From an uncultured Helcococcus sp. (lineage in GTDB: Bacteria; Bacillota; Clostridia; Tissierellales; Peptoniphilaceae): a stretch of 64,000 nt of DNA. The stretch's first letter is position 1. The number at the start of each line of letters is the position of its first letter. Below are positions 49,551-57,757 of the stretch, in pieces. Under the pieces are notes generated by a model. That model was not told the origin of the DNA and did no database searches. It saw only the letters and a list, made by a program, of their open reading frames with translations. The stretch is from positions 4,121 to 68,120 of the forward strand of contig CALAZW010000018.1 of the NCBI GenBank assembly GCA_937926545.1, in the 5' to 3' direction. The position numbers and the translations under genes are program-made.

Positions 49551-50437
49551 ACTATTTCTTGGGTATCTTTTACATCCTTAATCTTAAAGAACTTAAGTTT
49601 TTTTCCCTCTAACTTGTAATTTAATTTATCCAGTTCTTTTTCATCATAGACCAGCTTAATGCCAATCTTGTCTCCTACCCTATAACTTTCTTTTTTCCCC
49701 TTGTCTATTTGAAAACTAAAGACCTTTCTTAATTCCTTAGGTAGCTTGTTTTTTATCTTTAATTTTATCTTAGGACTTTTTCCCTCAAATTCCATGGCCA
49801 TATTCTTAAAAAGATCATCTGTATTTAAAACCTTTTTCTCTTTTAGACCCACTACCAAGTACTCCTTGCTGTCTTGGCTGATAATAATTCCCCTTCTATC
49901 CAAGTCCTTCTTATCATAAACCAGCTTAAGCTCAATCTTATCTCCATTTTTCAAGTCTTCTTTTTTACTGACTTCTATCTTATAGTCAAATTCTTCCTTA
50001 TTCTCATCACTTAAGTCCAAGGTCCCCTGGTCCTCATAGCCTATAAAGTTAAGCTGGATTTTTTCAAATAAATCTAGACTTCTAGGTTCGTCCAGGCCAC
50101 TGGCCTCTAAACTTAAAATATTAGATTTTACATTTATCTTGGCCTTTTTAGCCAGGTCATCATCATAGCTAAAGATCACCTCAACCATGTCTCCATTTTT
50201 TAACTCCTGGTCTTGCCCATGTACTTCATAGCCTATACTATCAAAGAATTTTTTCTTGTCTTCAGACTTGCTGGCTATTTTTTCCTCATCTTTTTCGACT
50301 TCCACATATCCCAGTCCATTATAGCCCTTGATTTTCAGCTGGTAATAGTCTGAAAAATCAAGGTCCTCTCCCCTATTTATAAATATTAAAATTAAAATTG
50401 CCAATAATAATAAAATTAGATTTCTTTTTTTCTTCAT
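49547..50437 (-). CDS. Membrane-anchored protein with three related repeats, unknown function
   Basis: Protein of 296 residues with an N-terminal signal anchor (KKKRNLILLLLAILILIFI) and an external region made of three ~80-residue repeats. Each has an FxGxxG-like strand (KIKGYNGLGYVEVE, NFIGYEDQGTLDL, EFEGKSPKIKLKI), then a segment ending in LKNGDMVEVIFSYD, LKNGDKIELKLVYD or YRVGDKIGIKLVYD. Such NGD-K-type repeats occur in many membrane-anchored proteins of Bacillota and have no known role. The start is ATG 50437 behind GGGGGATAG. It lies after a lipoprotein gene with a terminator between. Confidence 0.72.
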   Translation of the reverse strand: MKKKRNLILLLLAILILIFINRGEDLDFSDYYQLKIKGYNGLGYVEVEKDEEKIASKSEDKKKFFDSIGYEVHGQDQELKNGDMVEVIFSYDDDLAKKAKINVKSNILSLEASGLDEPRSLDLFEKIQLNFIGYEDQGTLDLSDENKEEFDYKIEVSKKEDLKNGDKIELKLVYDKKDLDRRGIIISQDSKEYLVVGLKEKKVLNTDDLFKNMAMEFEGKSPKIKLKIKNKLPKELRKVFSFQIDKGKKESYRVGDKIGIKLVYDEKELDKLNYKLEGKKLKFFKIKDVKDTQEIV

Positions 50438-50495
50438 TCTATCCCCCATTATATTTATTGTACCATAAGGGTCTTATTTTTTTCTCTTAAATATA

Positions 50496-50520
50496 AAAAG
50501 CTGCCCTCAGACAGCTCTTC
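50496..50520 (-). terminator. Terminator after the lipoprotein gene
   Basis: AGCTGTC-TGA-GGGCAGCT-type stem followed by T-rich run on the minus strand. Confidence 0.75.
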
Positions 50521-50521
50521 T

Positions 50522-52423
50522 TTATTCGTTTTCTACATATTCGTTTATCAAATCAAAGTCCCCAGTTAAACCATTGAAGTTTAATTCGTAAACCTTTTTC
50601 TTGTGGACCTCTCCCAAAAGAATATTTCCCATCTTCCATTCCTTGGCCAAGAGCTTGTCTTCCTCCAATTGGATATTTACATTATCTTTAGGAAGCTTGA
50701 CCCTATAAATTTTCCCATCTTTTAGGGTATAAACATAGGCTTTTTCTGACCACCTGGTGTAGTTGGAAGTATTAACTACTATAAGTCCATAGGTCCTATC
50801 CTTTTGTTGGGCCTGGTAGAAGCTTATATCCTCTATTCCCTGACTTATGGTTTCATATAGGTTTAGATGTTCTTCTTCCTTTAGGTAAATATTAGTTTTA
50901 CCATCTACCTGGCTTATAACCAAGGTTTCCATCTGACCATCCAAATCGTAATCAAAGGTCTTATTAAAGATGATTTCTTCATCCAAATTAAAGTCTATGA
51001 TCTGATCGCCTTCAAATTCCATATAGGTAGTTTTCTCCTTGGAATCTTTTTCCAACCTTCTTTTTTCCCTGGCCTTATCCTCTTCTTTTTTAGTCTTTTC
51101 AACTTGGCCCAAGCCTTCTTTTATCTTGTTTAGGCTAGAAATAAAAGGATTGTCCAAACTGGTCTTGTCCTCTCCAAGCTTTTCTTCTACTAGAAGATAG
51201 TCCTTGTCCAAGGCTTTGATTTCAGTCAAAAGTAGGAGTTCCAAATTAATTTCTTCCTCTTCTTCTTTTTTCATCTCTTTTTTCAATCTGGCAAAAAGCT
51301 TGTCCATAAACTTTTCATAGTCTACAAATTCATAGGCTAGATTTAACTTAAATTTTTCACCATCCTTACTTAGGCTTAAATTCTTAAAGTTCAACCTGTC
51401 ATCAAAGTCTATATAAGATTCAAGTTTTAAGTCTTCTATGGTTAACTCTTTTAAGGAAGCTATAAAATCCCTATAGTTTTTAGAGGCTTCTTTTTCCAGT
51501 CCTTCCACCTTAACTATCAGGTCTGGTTTTCCTATTTTTTCATTCTTAGGTTGGTCTTTTAATATATAGTTATAATAGTCCAATCTATCCATGGTCAAGA
51601 CTTCAGTTAATTCACTTCTACAGTCATTTACCAAGTTTTCCCTGTCCTCTACTGCTAGACCTGACTTGTCTATTAATATATTTGTTCCCTCCAGATTTAT
51701 AACCATGTAGTTAATACTAGTAAGATCATAGTCCTTATTCAAGTTATTGCCCAAGGGAATTTCAGCCAAGGACTTGATAAATAAAGACTTATTTTTTATC
51801 AGGCGGTGGAAATCTTTTTTCATATAGTAGTCGGATAAAACCTCTATCCTATCTTCGCTTATATGATAATTTTCCAACTTATAGTCAGCAAGGATTTTTT
51901 CCAATCTTATGGCCAAACCATAATCTCTTGCCTCTTCATCTACTATTTTCTCAAAGTTTCCAGCCTCCAGGTCATATCTTTCTTTAATTTCATCCACCTG
52001 GTCCTGGTTGATCTTGTTTATAAGGTAATTAAAGATTAGATAGGTGTCGTCCTTCTGGTAGGTTTCCAACCTATAGGACTTTAGTCCTTCTTCATAGTCT
52101 ATCCTTATATTGCCACTTTCATCTATAGCCTCATCTATAATATTCTTATCTTCATCTATCAACCTGTCCACTATGTTTTCATTATAAAACTTAAGTATAG
52201 CTCCATCTTCTGAATAAGAGTAGCTTAAAAACAGGTCCTTTTTCCTATAGTCCAGTCCTTCTATATTTTCAAAAAGGTCCAACTCTGTGTTTTGACCAAG
52301 GCTTATCTCTTCAAATTTGTTTTCTATTAGATAGGCCTCTAAATTATTCTTGGTTAATTTATTGGAACAACCGGTCATTATTAAAAGTGATAAGAGGGCC
52401 AATATATAAATTCTTTTTTTCAT
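50522..52423 (-). CDS. Large lipoprotein of unknown function
   Basis: Protein of 633 residues with a lipoprotein signal: MKKRIYILALLSLLIMTGC, lipobox cysteine C19. The mature part is very acidic and rich in Lys, Glu, Asp, Leu and Tyr, with no membrane segment after the lipobox and a charged coiled-coil-like stretch near 440-470 (VEKTKKEEDKAREKRRLEKD). I recognise no enzyme family. The C-terminal part (FDYDLDGQMETLVISQVDGK) resembles the DxDxDG loops of proteins with FG-GAP-like or VCBS-like repeats, so a calcium-bound fold is possible there. It is flanked by a Nudix gene upstream and the three-repeat protein downstream. Confidence 0.65.
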   Translation of the reverse strand: MKKRIYILALLSLLIMTGCSNKLTKNNLEAYLIENKFEEISLGQNTELDLFENIEGLDYRKKDLFLSYSYSEDGAILKFYNENIVDRLIDEDKNIIDEAIDESGNIRIDYEEGLKSYRLETYQKDDTYLIFNYLINKINQDQVDEIKERYDLEAGNFEKIVDEEARDYGLAIRLEKILADYKLENYHISEDRIEVLSDYYMKKDFHRLIKNKSLFIKSLAEIPLGNNLNKDYDLTSINYMVINLEGTNILIDKSGLAVEDRENLVNDCRSELTEVLTMDRLDYYNYILKDQPKNEKIGKPDLIVKVEGLEKEASKNYRDFIASLKELTIEDLKLESYIDFDDRLNFKNLSLSKDGEKFKLNLAYEFVDYEKFMDKLFARLKKEMKKEEEEEINLELLLLTEIKALDKDYLLVEEKLGEDKTSLDNPFISSLNKIKEGLGQVEKTKKEEDKAREKRRLEKDSKEKTTYMEFEGDQIIDFNLDEEIIFNKTFDYDLDGQMETLVISQVDGKTNIYLKEEEHLNLYETISQGIEDISFYQAQQKDRTYGLIVVNTSNYTRWSEKAYVYTLKDGKIYRVKLPKDNVNIQLEEDKLLAKEWKMGNILLGEVHKKKVYELNFNGLTGDFDLINEYVENE

Positions 52424-52467
52424 AGTATTCTCCTTGTAATTATGCTAATTATAACACATGGATAGGC

Positions 52468-52917
52468 TTATTTAAAAAGTCTTTTAATATTTTGATCCTC
52501 CACTATATACTGGAATTCATTTATTTGGTCATCATCAAAGGCCTCCAACATATCATAGAAATCAACTACCAGGTCATATTGGTCCAGGTCCCTTCTTCTA
52601 ACCCAACGATTCTCACCTTCCTCTGAGGATCTTAGCTCACCTGAAAATTCATCTGTTTTAAAAAGAATAACTATATAACGCATGCCCTGGTAGGGAAATT
52701 GTTTTAGCCCACACAGGCGGGGATTTCTTATATCCAAGCCTGTTTCTTCCTTTACCTCTCTTATAACCGAGTCTACAAAAGACTCTCCTTCTTCCACATG
52801 GCCTCCTGGAAAGGCATGTCCCTGCCAATCCTTCTTTAGCCTATTTTGTAAAAGGAGTTTATCTCCATCATAAATCATACATAGATTTGTTAGTATTACT
52901 CTTTCACTTCTATCCAT
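52468..52917 (-). CDS. Nudix hydrolase, MutT-like
   Basis: Cytoplasmic Nudix protein of 149 residues with a perfect Nudix box: G39 then E45, R53-E54 and E57-E58 in FPGGHVEEGESFVDSVIREV. It resembles 8-oxo-dGTP diphosphatase-like MutT proteins (LLQNRLKKDWQGHAFPGG), but the substrate is not certain. It is the third gene of the marR-MATE-nudix group, 9 bases after the MATE gene. Confidence 0.92.
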   Translation of the reverse strand: MDRSERVILTNLCMIYDGDKLLLQNRLKKDWQGHAFPGGHVEEGESFVDSVIREVKEETGLDIRNPRLCGLKQFPYQGMRYIVILFKTDEFSGELRSSEEGENRWVRRRDLDQYDLVVDFYDMLEAFDDDQINEFQYIVEDQNIKRLFK

Positions 52918-52926
52918 CTTATCCTC

Positions 52927-54309
52927 CTAGGCTCCCACCTGGTCCATTTCTTCCAACTGACCCAGGTCCTCTATAGTTGACTTAAACCTATTCTTAAACA
53001 TAAGTCCAGTCACACTGGCTGCTATAAGATCAGAAATAGCTTCAGCTAAAAATACAGCCATCAATTGGTTGGACATTATCCTTGGAAGGATATAAATCAA
53101 GGGTATTAAAAGAAATACCTTTCTTAAAAGGGCTAAAAACAAGGATGTTTTAGCATTGCCCATAGCTATAAAGGTCTGTTGACAGGCCACTTGTATACCT
53201 AGGGCAAAGGATCCTGCCATATAGATTCTCAAGCCGTACTTGGCTATTTCTATTATTTGACCATCTGATGTAAAGCCCCTGGCAAATAGGCCTGGAAAGG
53301 CCATTATAAATAGCCAAAAAATTGTACTATAGGTAAGGCAGGCTATAAATAAAAGTCTAAAGGTCTCTGCCATTCTTTTCTCGTTTTTTGCCCCATAATT
53401 ATAGCTCATAATAGGTTGGGCCCCCTGGGTTAAACCTGATAGGGGTAAAAAAACAAACTGCATGACTGAGGAAAGAATGGTCATGGCTCCAACTGCTGCA
53501 TCCCCTCCAAATCTTTGTAGGTTAGCATTAAAGGCAACTATTATTAAACTTTCTGTAAATTGCATAATAAAAGGTGATAGGCCCAAAAGTATTATGGACT
53601 TAACTAAAGGGGCCTCCAAGGTCATATTGACTTTTTTTATCTTAAGATTGCTCTTATCTCCCCTTAAAAACCTTACTACCAAATAGGCTGATAGGCCTTG
53701 GGAAAGGATGGTTGCTAGGGCAGCCCCCTTTACTCCCATCTTAAGACCATAAATAAAGATTGGATCTAGGACTATATTGGTAAGAGCTCCTATTAAAACT
53801 GTAAACATGCTGGCCTTTACAAAGCCTTGGGAGCTTATAAAGGGATTTAGCCCTAGGGATAGTTGAACAAAGATAATTCCCAGGCTATATATGCCCATAT
53901 AGTCCATGGCATAACCTATAGTCTCTGAACTGGCTCCAAAAACCATCAAAAGGCTTCTACTAAAGTAAAGGAAAAAGCCTGTAAGAACCAGGGAGATTAT
54001 AAGTAGAAGATAAAGGGAGTTTCCCAATATTTTCTCAGCTCCATCATAGTCATCTTCGCCCATTTTTATAGAGGCTCTAGGAGCCCCTCCCATACCTATT
54101 AAAACTGCAAAGGCTGAAATAATTATAAGAAGAGGGGTAGTAAGACCTACTCCCGTTAAAGCAAGACCTCCCACTTCTTCCATGTGGCCAATAAACATCC
54201 TGTCCACCATACTGTAAATCAAGGTTACCAATTGTCCTAGGATGGCTGGTATGGACATGCTAATCAGCAGGTCCTTTACATTTCCATCTCTTAATTTATT
54301 TTCTTTCAT
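52927..54309 (-). CDS. MATE family multidrug efflux transporter
   Basis: Membrane antiporter of 460 residues with twelve helices in two related halves. MATE features are VDRMFIGHMEEVGGLALTGVG near 36-56 and the second-half counterpart GAMTILSSVMQFVFLPLSGLTQGAQP near 270. It would expel cationic drugs using Na+ or H+. Its start overlaps the marR stop by four bases (ATGA), which supports control by that regulator. Confidence 0.94.
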   Translation of the reverse strand: MKENKLRDGNVKDLLISMSIPAILGQLVTLIYSMVDRMFIGHMEEVGGLALTGVGLTTPLLIIISAFAVLIGMGGAPRASIKMGEDDYDGAEKILGNSLYLLLIISLVLTGFFLYFSRSLLMVFGASSETIGYAMDYMGIYSLGIIFVQLSLGLNPFISSQGFVKASMFTVLIGALTNIVLDPIFIYGLKMGVKGAALATILSQGLSAYLVVRFLRGDKSNLKIKKVNMTLEAPLVKSIILLGLSPFIMQFTESLIIVAFNANLQRFGGDAAVGAMTILSSVMQFVFLPLSGLTQGAQPIMSYNYGAKNEKRMAETFRLLFIACLTYSTIFWLFIMAFPGLFARGFTSDGQIIEIAKYGLRIYMAGSFALGIQVACQQTFIAMGNAKTSLFLALLRKVFLLIPLIYILPRIMSNQLMAVFLAEAISDLIAASVTGLMFKNRFKSTIEDLGQLEEMDQVGA

Positions 54310-54746
54310 TCTATCCTCCCCACATTATCCATCATAATAAGACTTATCCTATTAAAGTTAAGCAGATCTTCATAGCTTAAATCCTTAATTAGATTGTCTA
54401 TAAATTCATCGTTGTATTTTTTTATCTCTTGGATTTGTCTACTGGAAAAATCCTCAATGGTCAAAAGATTGACCCTTTTATCCTTTTTGCTTTGGCTTAC
54501 CTTAATAATTTTCTTGTCTTCCAGCTCATTTACAGCCTTGGATATAAGGCCCTTGGATACCCCTCGGTATTGGCCAATCATAGTGGCTGTAACATCCTGG
54601 TTTCTATTGTTTATTAAAAAAGTCAGCACATCCAACTGGGCTGGACTAAAATTATAAGCTTCCAAGTTGACTTCCATATAGATTTTATATTTTTTTATTA
54701 TTTGATAATACATATAAAATATATTAGCTTTTTCCTTGTTTTCCAT
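54306..54746 (-). CDS. MarR-family transcriptional regulator
   Basis: Winged-helix repressor of 146 residues. The recognition region LDVLTFLINNRNQDVTATMIGQ...KGLISKAVNELEDKKII and the wing QSKKDKRVNLLTI are typical. MarR proteins release DNA when small phenolic or drug ligands bind. It heads the operon with the MATE transporter, and its own promoter carries two copies of one inverted sequence (54758-54774 and 54797-54814), so autoregulation is likely. Confidence 0.93.
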   Translation of the reverse strand: MENKEKANIFYMYYQIIKKYKIYMEVNLEAYNFSPAQLDVLTFLINNRNQDVTATMIGQYRGVSKGLISKAVNELEDKKIIKVSQSKKDKRVNLLTIEDFSSRQIQEIKKYNDEFIDNLIKDLSYEDLLNFNRISLIMMDNVGRIE

Positions 54747-54757
54747 GTCTCCTCCAT

Positions 54758-54774
54758 TAGTTTACTTTTGAACA
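54758..54774. promoter_or_regulatory. MarR operator copy 2 (downstream of the marR -10)
   Basis: TAGTTTACTTTTGAACA on the plus strand; 14 of 15 core bases match the inverted copy at 54797-54814. It lies between the -10 and the ribosome site of marR. Confidence 0.7.
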
Positions 54775-54782
54775 ATATTAAG

Positions 54783-54811
54783 ATTATAGGCCCAACTAGT
54801 TCAAAAGTCAA
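54783..54811 (-). promoter_or_regulatory. Promoter of marR-MATE-nudix
   Basis: The minus strand reads TTGACT (54806-54811), 17 bases, TATAAT (54783-54788). The -35 lies inside operator copy 1. Confidence 0.85.
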
Positions 54812-54814
54812 CTA
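54797..54814. promoter_or_regulatory. MarR operator copy 1 (over the marR -35)
   Basis: TAGTTCAAAAGTCAACTA, with outer TAGTT/AACTA symmetry, covers the -35 and reaches the -35 zone of the divergent CPBP gene. Confidence 0.7.
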
Positions 54815-54830
54815 TTTATCCTGGTTTTTA

Positions 54831-54839
54831 TGCTATAAT
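54831..54839 (+). promoter_or_regulatory. Extended -10 promoter of the CPBP protease gene
   Basis: TGCTATAAT (TG-N-TATAAT) lies 26 bases before the start codon. A -35 at the usual distance would overlap the edge of MarR operator copy 1. Confidence 0.55.
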
Positions 54840-54865
54840 AAAACTGAAGCTAGAAGGGAGATTTT

Positions 54866-55837
54866 ATGAATAATAAAAATTTAAATGATATAAATGACAA
54901 GGATTTAGACCTTGGTCAAGGCCTTGATAATAATGACTCTGAGAGAGATATCTTGGAAGAAGAAAGATCCTTTAAAGAAGAGAGAAAAAAAGATATTACC
55001 CAGGTTGGCCTTATCCAACTTTTGTATATTTTAAGTCTTAATGTAATCACAAGCTTGGTGGCAGGTCTTAGTGAAGATATGGGAGTTAGGATGATTGGCG
55101 GAACCTTCTTTTCCATCATCATAGCCCTAATAGTATTTAAGAAACCATCCTTTGGCCAAATGGTAAGTGATAAAAAAAAGCAGGCCAGCCTAAAAGATAT
55201 TCTTTATTTCTTTGGTCTGGGCCTAATCTTTAATATGTTTATGGGCCTTATAATAAATTTACTAGTTAAGGTTTTAAATCTGGATATTACAAATATAACT
55301 GAATTGATCCAGGCAGAGGTATCTACTACCACCTACCTTTATGTGATCTTAATAGGTCCCTTTATAGAAGAACTTCTTTATAGGGGAATGATCTTGCAAA
55401 GGCTAAGAAAATATGGAAATTTTACAGCCATCTTCTTTAGCTCACTATTTTTTGGACTTATGCACCAAAACCTGGTCCAATCCTTTAGTGTTCTAGGTAT
55501 AGCCATGGTCTTGGGTTATGTGGCAACCTTCTATTCCTTTAAGGCTGCTCTTTTAGTCCATATACTTAATAATTTATTTGTTATGCTGGTATCATCACTT
55601 GCAGATTACCAAATAGCCTACTATATTTTGTCAATAATAGTGTTAGTTATAGCCCTTTATTCCTTATATAGGTTTTTTGGTAAAAACAACAGACAAGCAA
55701 TTAAAGAAAAACTTTACCTTAGTCCAAAAGACAAGTCCAATATAAAGGCTATCCTTACCAATTGGACCATCATCTTGGTAATAATAGTCCACGTGGCAGT
55801 CATGATTCTATCGGAACTTGTCCTAACAGGTATTTAA
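54866..55837 (+). CDS. CPBP-family intramembrane metalloprotease (Abi)
   Basis: Membrane protease of 323 residues with about eight helices and an acidic N-terminal tail (residues 1-45, NLNDINDKDLDLGQGL). The Abi motifs are complete: E168-E169-x3-R173 (IEELLYRG), H200 (FFGLMH) and H232/N235 (VHILNN). Family members process CAAX-like or bacteriocin-related proteins; the target here is unknown. Start 54866 has AGGGAGATT upstream. It is divergent from the marR operon and may share its regulator. Confidence 0.92.
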   Translation: MNNKNLNDINDKDLDLGQGLDNNDSERDILEEERSFKEERKKDITQVGLIQLLYILSLNVITSLVAGLSEDMGVRMIGGTFFSIIIALIVFKKPSFGQMVSDKKKQASLKDILYFFGLGLIFNMFMGLIINLLVKVLNLDITNITELIQAEVSTTTYLYVILIGPFIEELLYRGMILQRLRKYGNFTAIFFSSLFFGLMHQNLVQSFSVLGIAMVLGYVATFYSFKAALLVHILNNLFVMLVSSLADYQIAYYILSIIVLVIALYSLYRFFGKNNRQAIKEKLYLSPKDKSNIKAILTNWTIILVIIVHVAVMILSELVLTGI

Positions 55838-55860
55838 TAAGCCCTAGGGCTTATTTTTTT
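55836..55860 (+). terminator. Terminator after the CPBP gene
   Basis: AATAAGCCC-TA-GGGCTTATT stem followed by seven T, overlapping the stop codons of both converging genes. Confidence 0.85.
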
Positions 55861-55997
55861 GATCTTTTTATCAGGCTAATAGATATGAATAAAACTATGG
55901 CTACAGCTATTATTCCCCCGTAGATTACAGTTTTCATATCATCTCCTGTGGCAGGATTTACAGCCAAGGTTCCCATGGCATTTAATATTTTTAACAT
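55851..55997 (-). CDS. 48-residue sortase-signal mini-protein (NPATG)
   Basis: Tiny gene with start ATG 55997 behind a strong ribosome site (TAAGGAGGAAGC). The 48 residues are: a short amphipathic lead (MLKILNAMGTLAV), the motif NPATGDD at about 14-20, a hydrophobic helix (VIYGGIIAVAIVLFISISLI) and a basic tail KRSKK. That is the order of a sortase sorting signal: LPxTG-like motif, membrane helix, positive end. There is no separate signal peptide or long ectodomain. It may be a minimal substrate, a membrane peptide, or a remnant of a larger surface protein. It lies after the pepF terminator. Confidence 0.7.
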   Translation of the reverse strand: MLKILNAMGTLAVNPATGDDMKTVIYGGIIAVAIVLFISISLIKRSKK

Positions 55998-56025
55998 AGC
56001 TTCCTCCTTATTCTTATTTTAACAT

Positions 56026-56050
56026 AAAAAAAGAGTAGACCAGCTACTCT
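56026..56050 (-). terminator. Terminator after pepF
   Basis: AGAGTAG-CTGGT-CTACTCT stem followed by six or more T on the minus strand. Confidence 0.85.
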
Positions 56051-56055
56051 CTTCT

Positions 56056-57753
56056 CTATTTGATTAAGTTCTTATCTAAAGAATCCAAATATTTTTCTAA
56101 CTCTTTAACAACTGGTCCAATTGTTCCCTCTTCAAATGGATTATTGATACCAACTGTTTTTACAAGTTCCTTAAATGGATATTTTCCACCTAGTTTACAT
56201 AACTTCAAGTACTCACTCCAAGCTTCTTCATGGTCCTCAAGATCTCTTATGAAGAATTGGAAGGCATTTACTTGAGCTATAGTATAGTCTAAATAGTAAA
56301 ATGGCATTTCATATACGTGCAATTGTCTTTGCCATCTACCACCATTTTCATAGTAGTCAAACCCATCATAGTCCAAGTGAGGTAGGTATTTCTTTTCGAT
56401 TTCCCTATACTTCATTCTTCTTTCTTTTGGACTAGCTTCTGGATTTTCATAAACATATTCTTGGAATTCATCTATTGAAGCTCCGTAAGGTAAAAATTGT
56501 AGGGCTGATACCACATGGGCATAGTAGTATTTTTCTGTGTCTTCACCAAAGAATAGTTCCATCCATGGGTGGGTAAAGAATTCCATGGACATGGAGTGGG
56601 TTTCAGCTACTTCCATAGTTCCATTTTGGTATTCTGAAGGATAGATATCTCTAGACATATATCCTTGGAAGGCATGACCTGCCTCATGGGTTAAAACGTC
56701 CACATCTCCTGAAGTCTTATTAAAGTTAGAGAAGATAAATGGCACCTTGTAGTCAGATATAGTTGTCATATAACCACCTGGAGCCTTGCCTTCCTTGGTA
56801 GTTAAGTCCATTAATTCTTGACTGGTCATAACCTTGAAAAATTCATCTGTTTCTGGAGATAATTCCCCATACATTTTTTTCGCAGCATCCACAAGAACAT
56901 CTTCCCCACCTACTGGCATAGGATTTCCACTTAAGAACATTAAAGGTACATCGTAGAACTTAAAGTCTTCAACCCCAATTCTTTCCTTTTGTTCCTTGTA
57001 AAGTTTTTGTGTTAGAGGAACTACTGAGTCTAGGATTTGCTTTCTATATTTTTTAGCATCTTCCTTGGTCCAGTCTGTTCTTCCCATTTGTCCATAGGCA
57101 ACAGGTATAAAGTTTTCAAAACCTAGCTTAAGTCCTATATTGTGTCTAACCTTTACCAGGTCATCATAGATCCTATCTAATTCAGCTTCATGTTCCATAA
57201 ACCATTCATGGACCTTGGTGCTGGCTTCTTTTCTTTCATCCCTATCCTTGGACTCCATAAAGTAACCCATTTGGGACATATTTCTTTTTTCTCCCTTATA
57301 GTCTATAAGGCAGGAAGACATAAGTTTTTGGTATTCCATGGAAAGTTGGTTTTCCTTTATTCTGTCTTCTATAATCTCAGGATTAAATAGCTTCCTATTT
57401 ACCTCATCCTTGTCCAGGATATGGTGGCCAAATTTTTCAACGATTTCTGGTCTAAATTTAGTATTTAGTCTAATTTCAGATAATCTGGTTGATATTTCTT
57501 GAAACTCTGGAAGGAACTTATCAAATTCCTCTTGTTCCTTAGAGTAAAATTCGTCTTGGGTATTTATTGTATATCTGATATAGGCAAGAGTATACATGGT
57601 TTGGAAGGTGGATGATTTATCTTCAACTTCCTTAAAACAAGCAAAAAACTCCTCACTTGTTTCCGCCTTTTCCATTCTATCCAATAATTCATTAAATTCT
57701 TTTTTTGTCTTAGCAAAATCTGGTCTTTCATATTTCATTTCATTAAATTTCAT
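56056..57753 (-). CDS. pepF: M3-family oligoendopeptidase
   Basis: Zinc metallopeptidase of 565 residues that cuts medium-length oligopeptides. The HExxH motif THEAGHAFQGYMS lies near residue 355, with the downstream glutamate in GTMEVAETHSMSMEFF. Sequence and length fit the M3B oligoendopeptidase group. No signal peptide, so it is cytoplasmic. It starts four bases after the YibE/F gene ends, so the two are co-transcribed. Confidence 0.94.
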   Translation of the reverse strand: MKFNEMKYERPDFAKTKKEFNELLDRMEKAETSEEFFACFKEVEDKSSTFQTMYTLAYIRYTINTQDEFYSKEQEEFDKFLPEFQEISTRLSEIRLNTKFRPEIVEKFGHHILDKDEVNRKLFNPEIIEDRIKENQLSMEYQKLMSSCLIDYKGEKRNMSQMGYFMESKDRDERKEASTKVHEWFMEHEAELDRIYDDLVKVRHNIGLKLGFENFIPVAYGQMGRTDWTKEDAKKYRKQILDSVVPLTQKLYKEQKERIGVEDFKFYDVPLMFLSGNPMPVGGEDVLVDAAKKMYGELSPETDEFFKVMTSQELMDLTTKEGKAPGGYMTTISDYKVPFIFSNFNKTSGDVDVLTHEAGHAFQGYMSRDIYPSEYQNGTMEVAETHSMSMEFFTHPWMELFFGEDTEKYYYAHVVSALQFLPYGASIDEFQEYVYENPEASPKERRMKYREIEKKYLPHLDYDGFDYYENGGRWQRQLHVYEMPFYYLDYTIAQVNAFQFFIRDLEDHEEAWSEYLKLCKLGGKYPFKELVKTVGINNPFEEGTIGPVVKELEKYLDSLDKNLIK

Positions 57754-57757
57754 ATTA

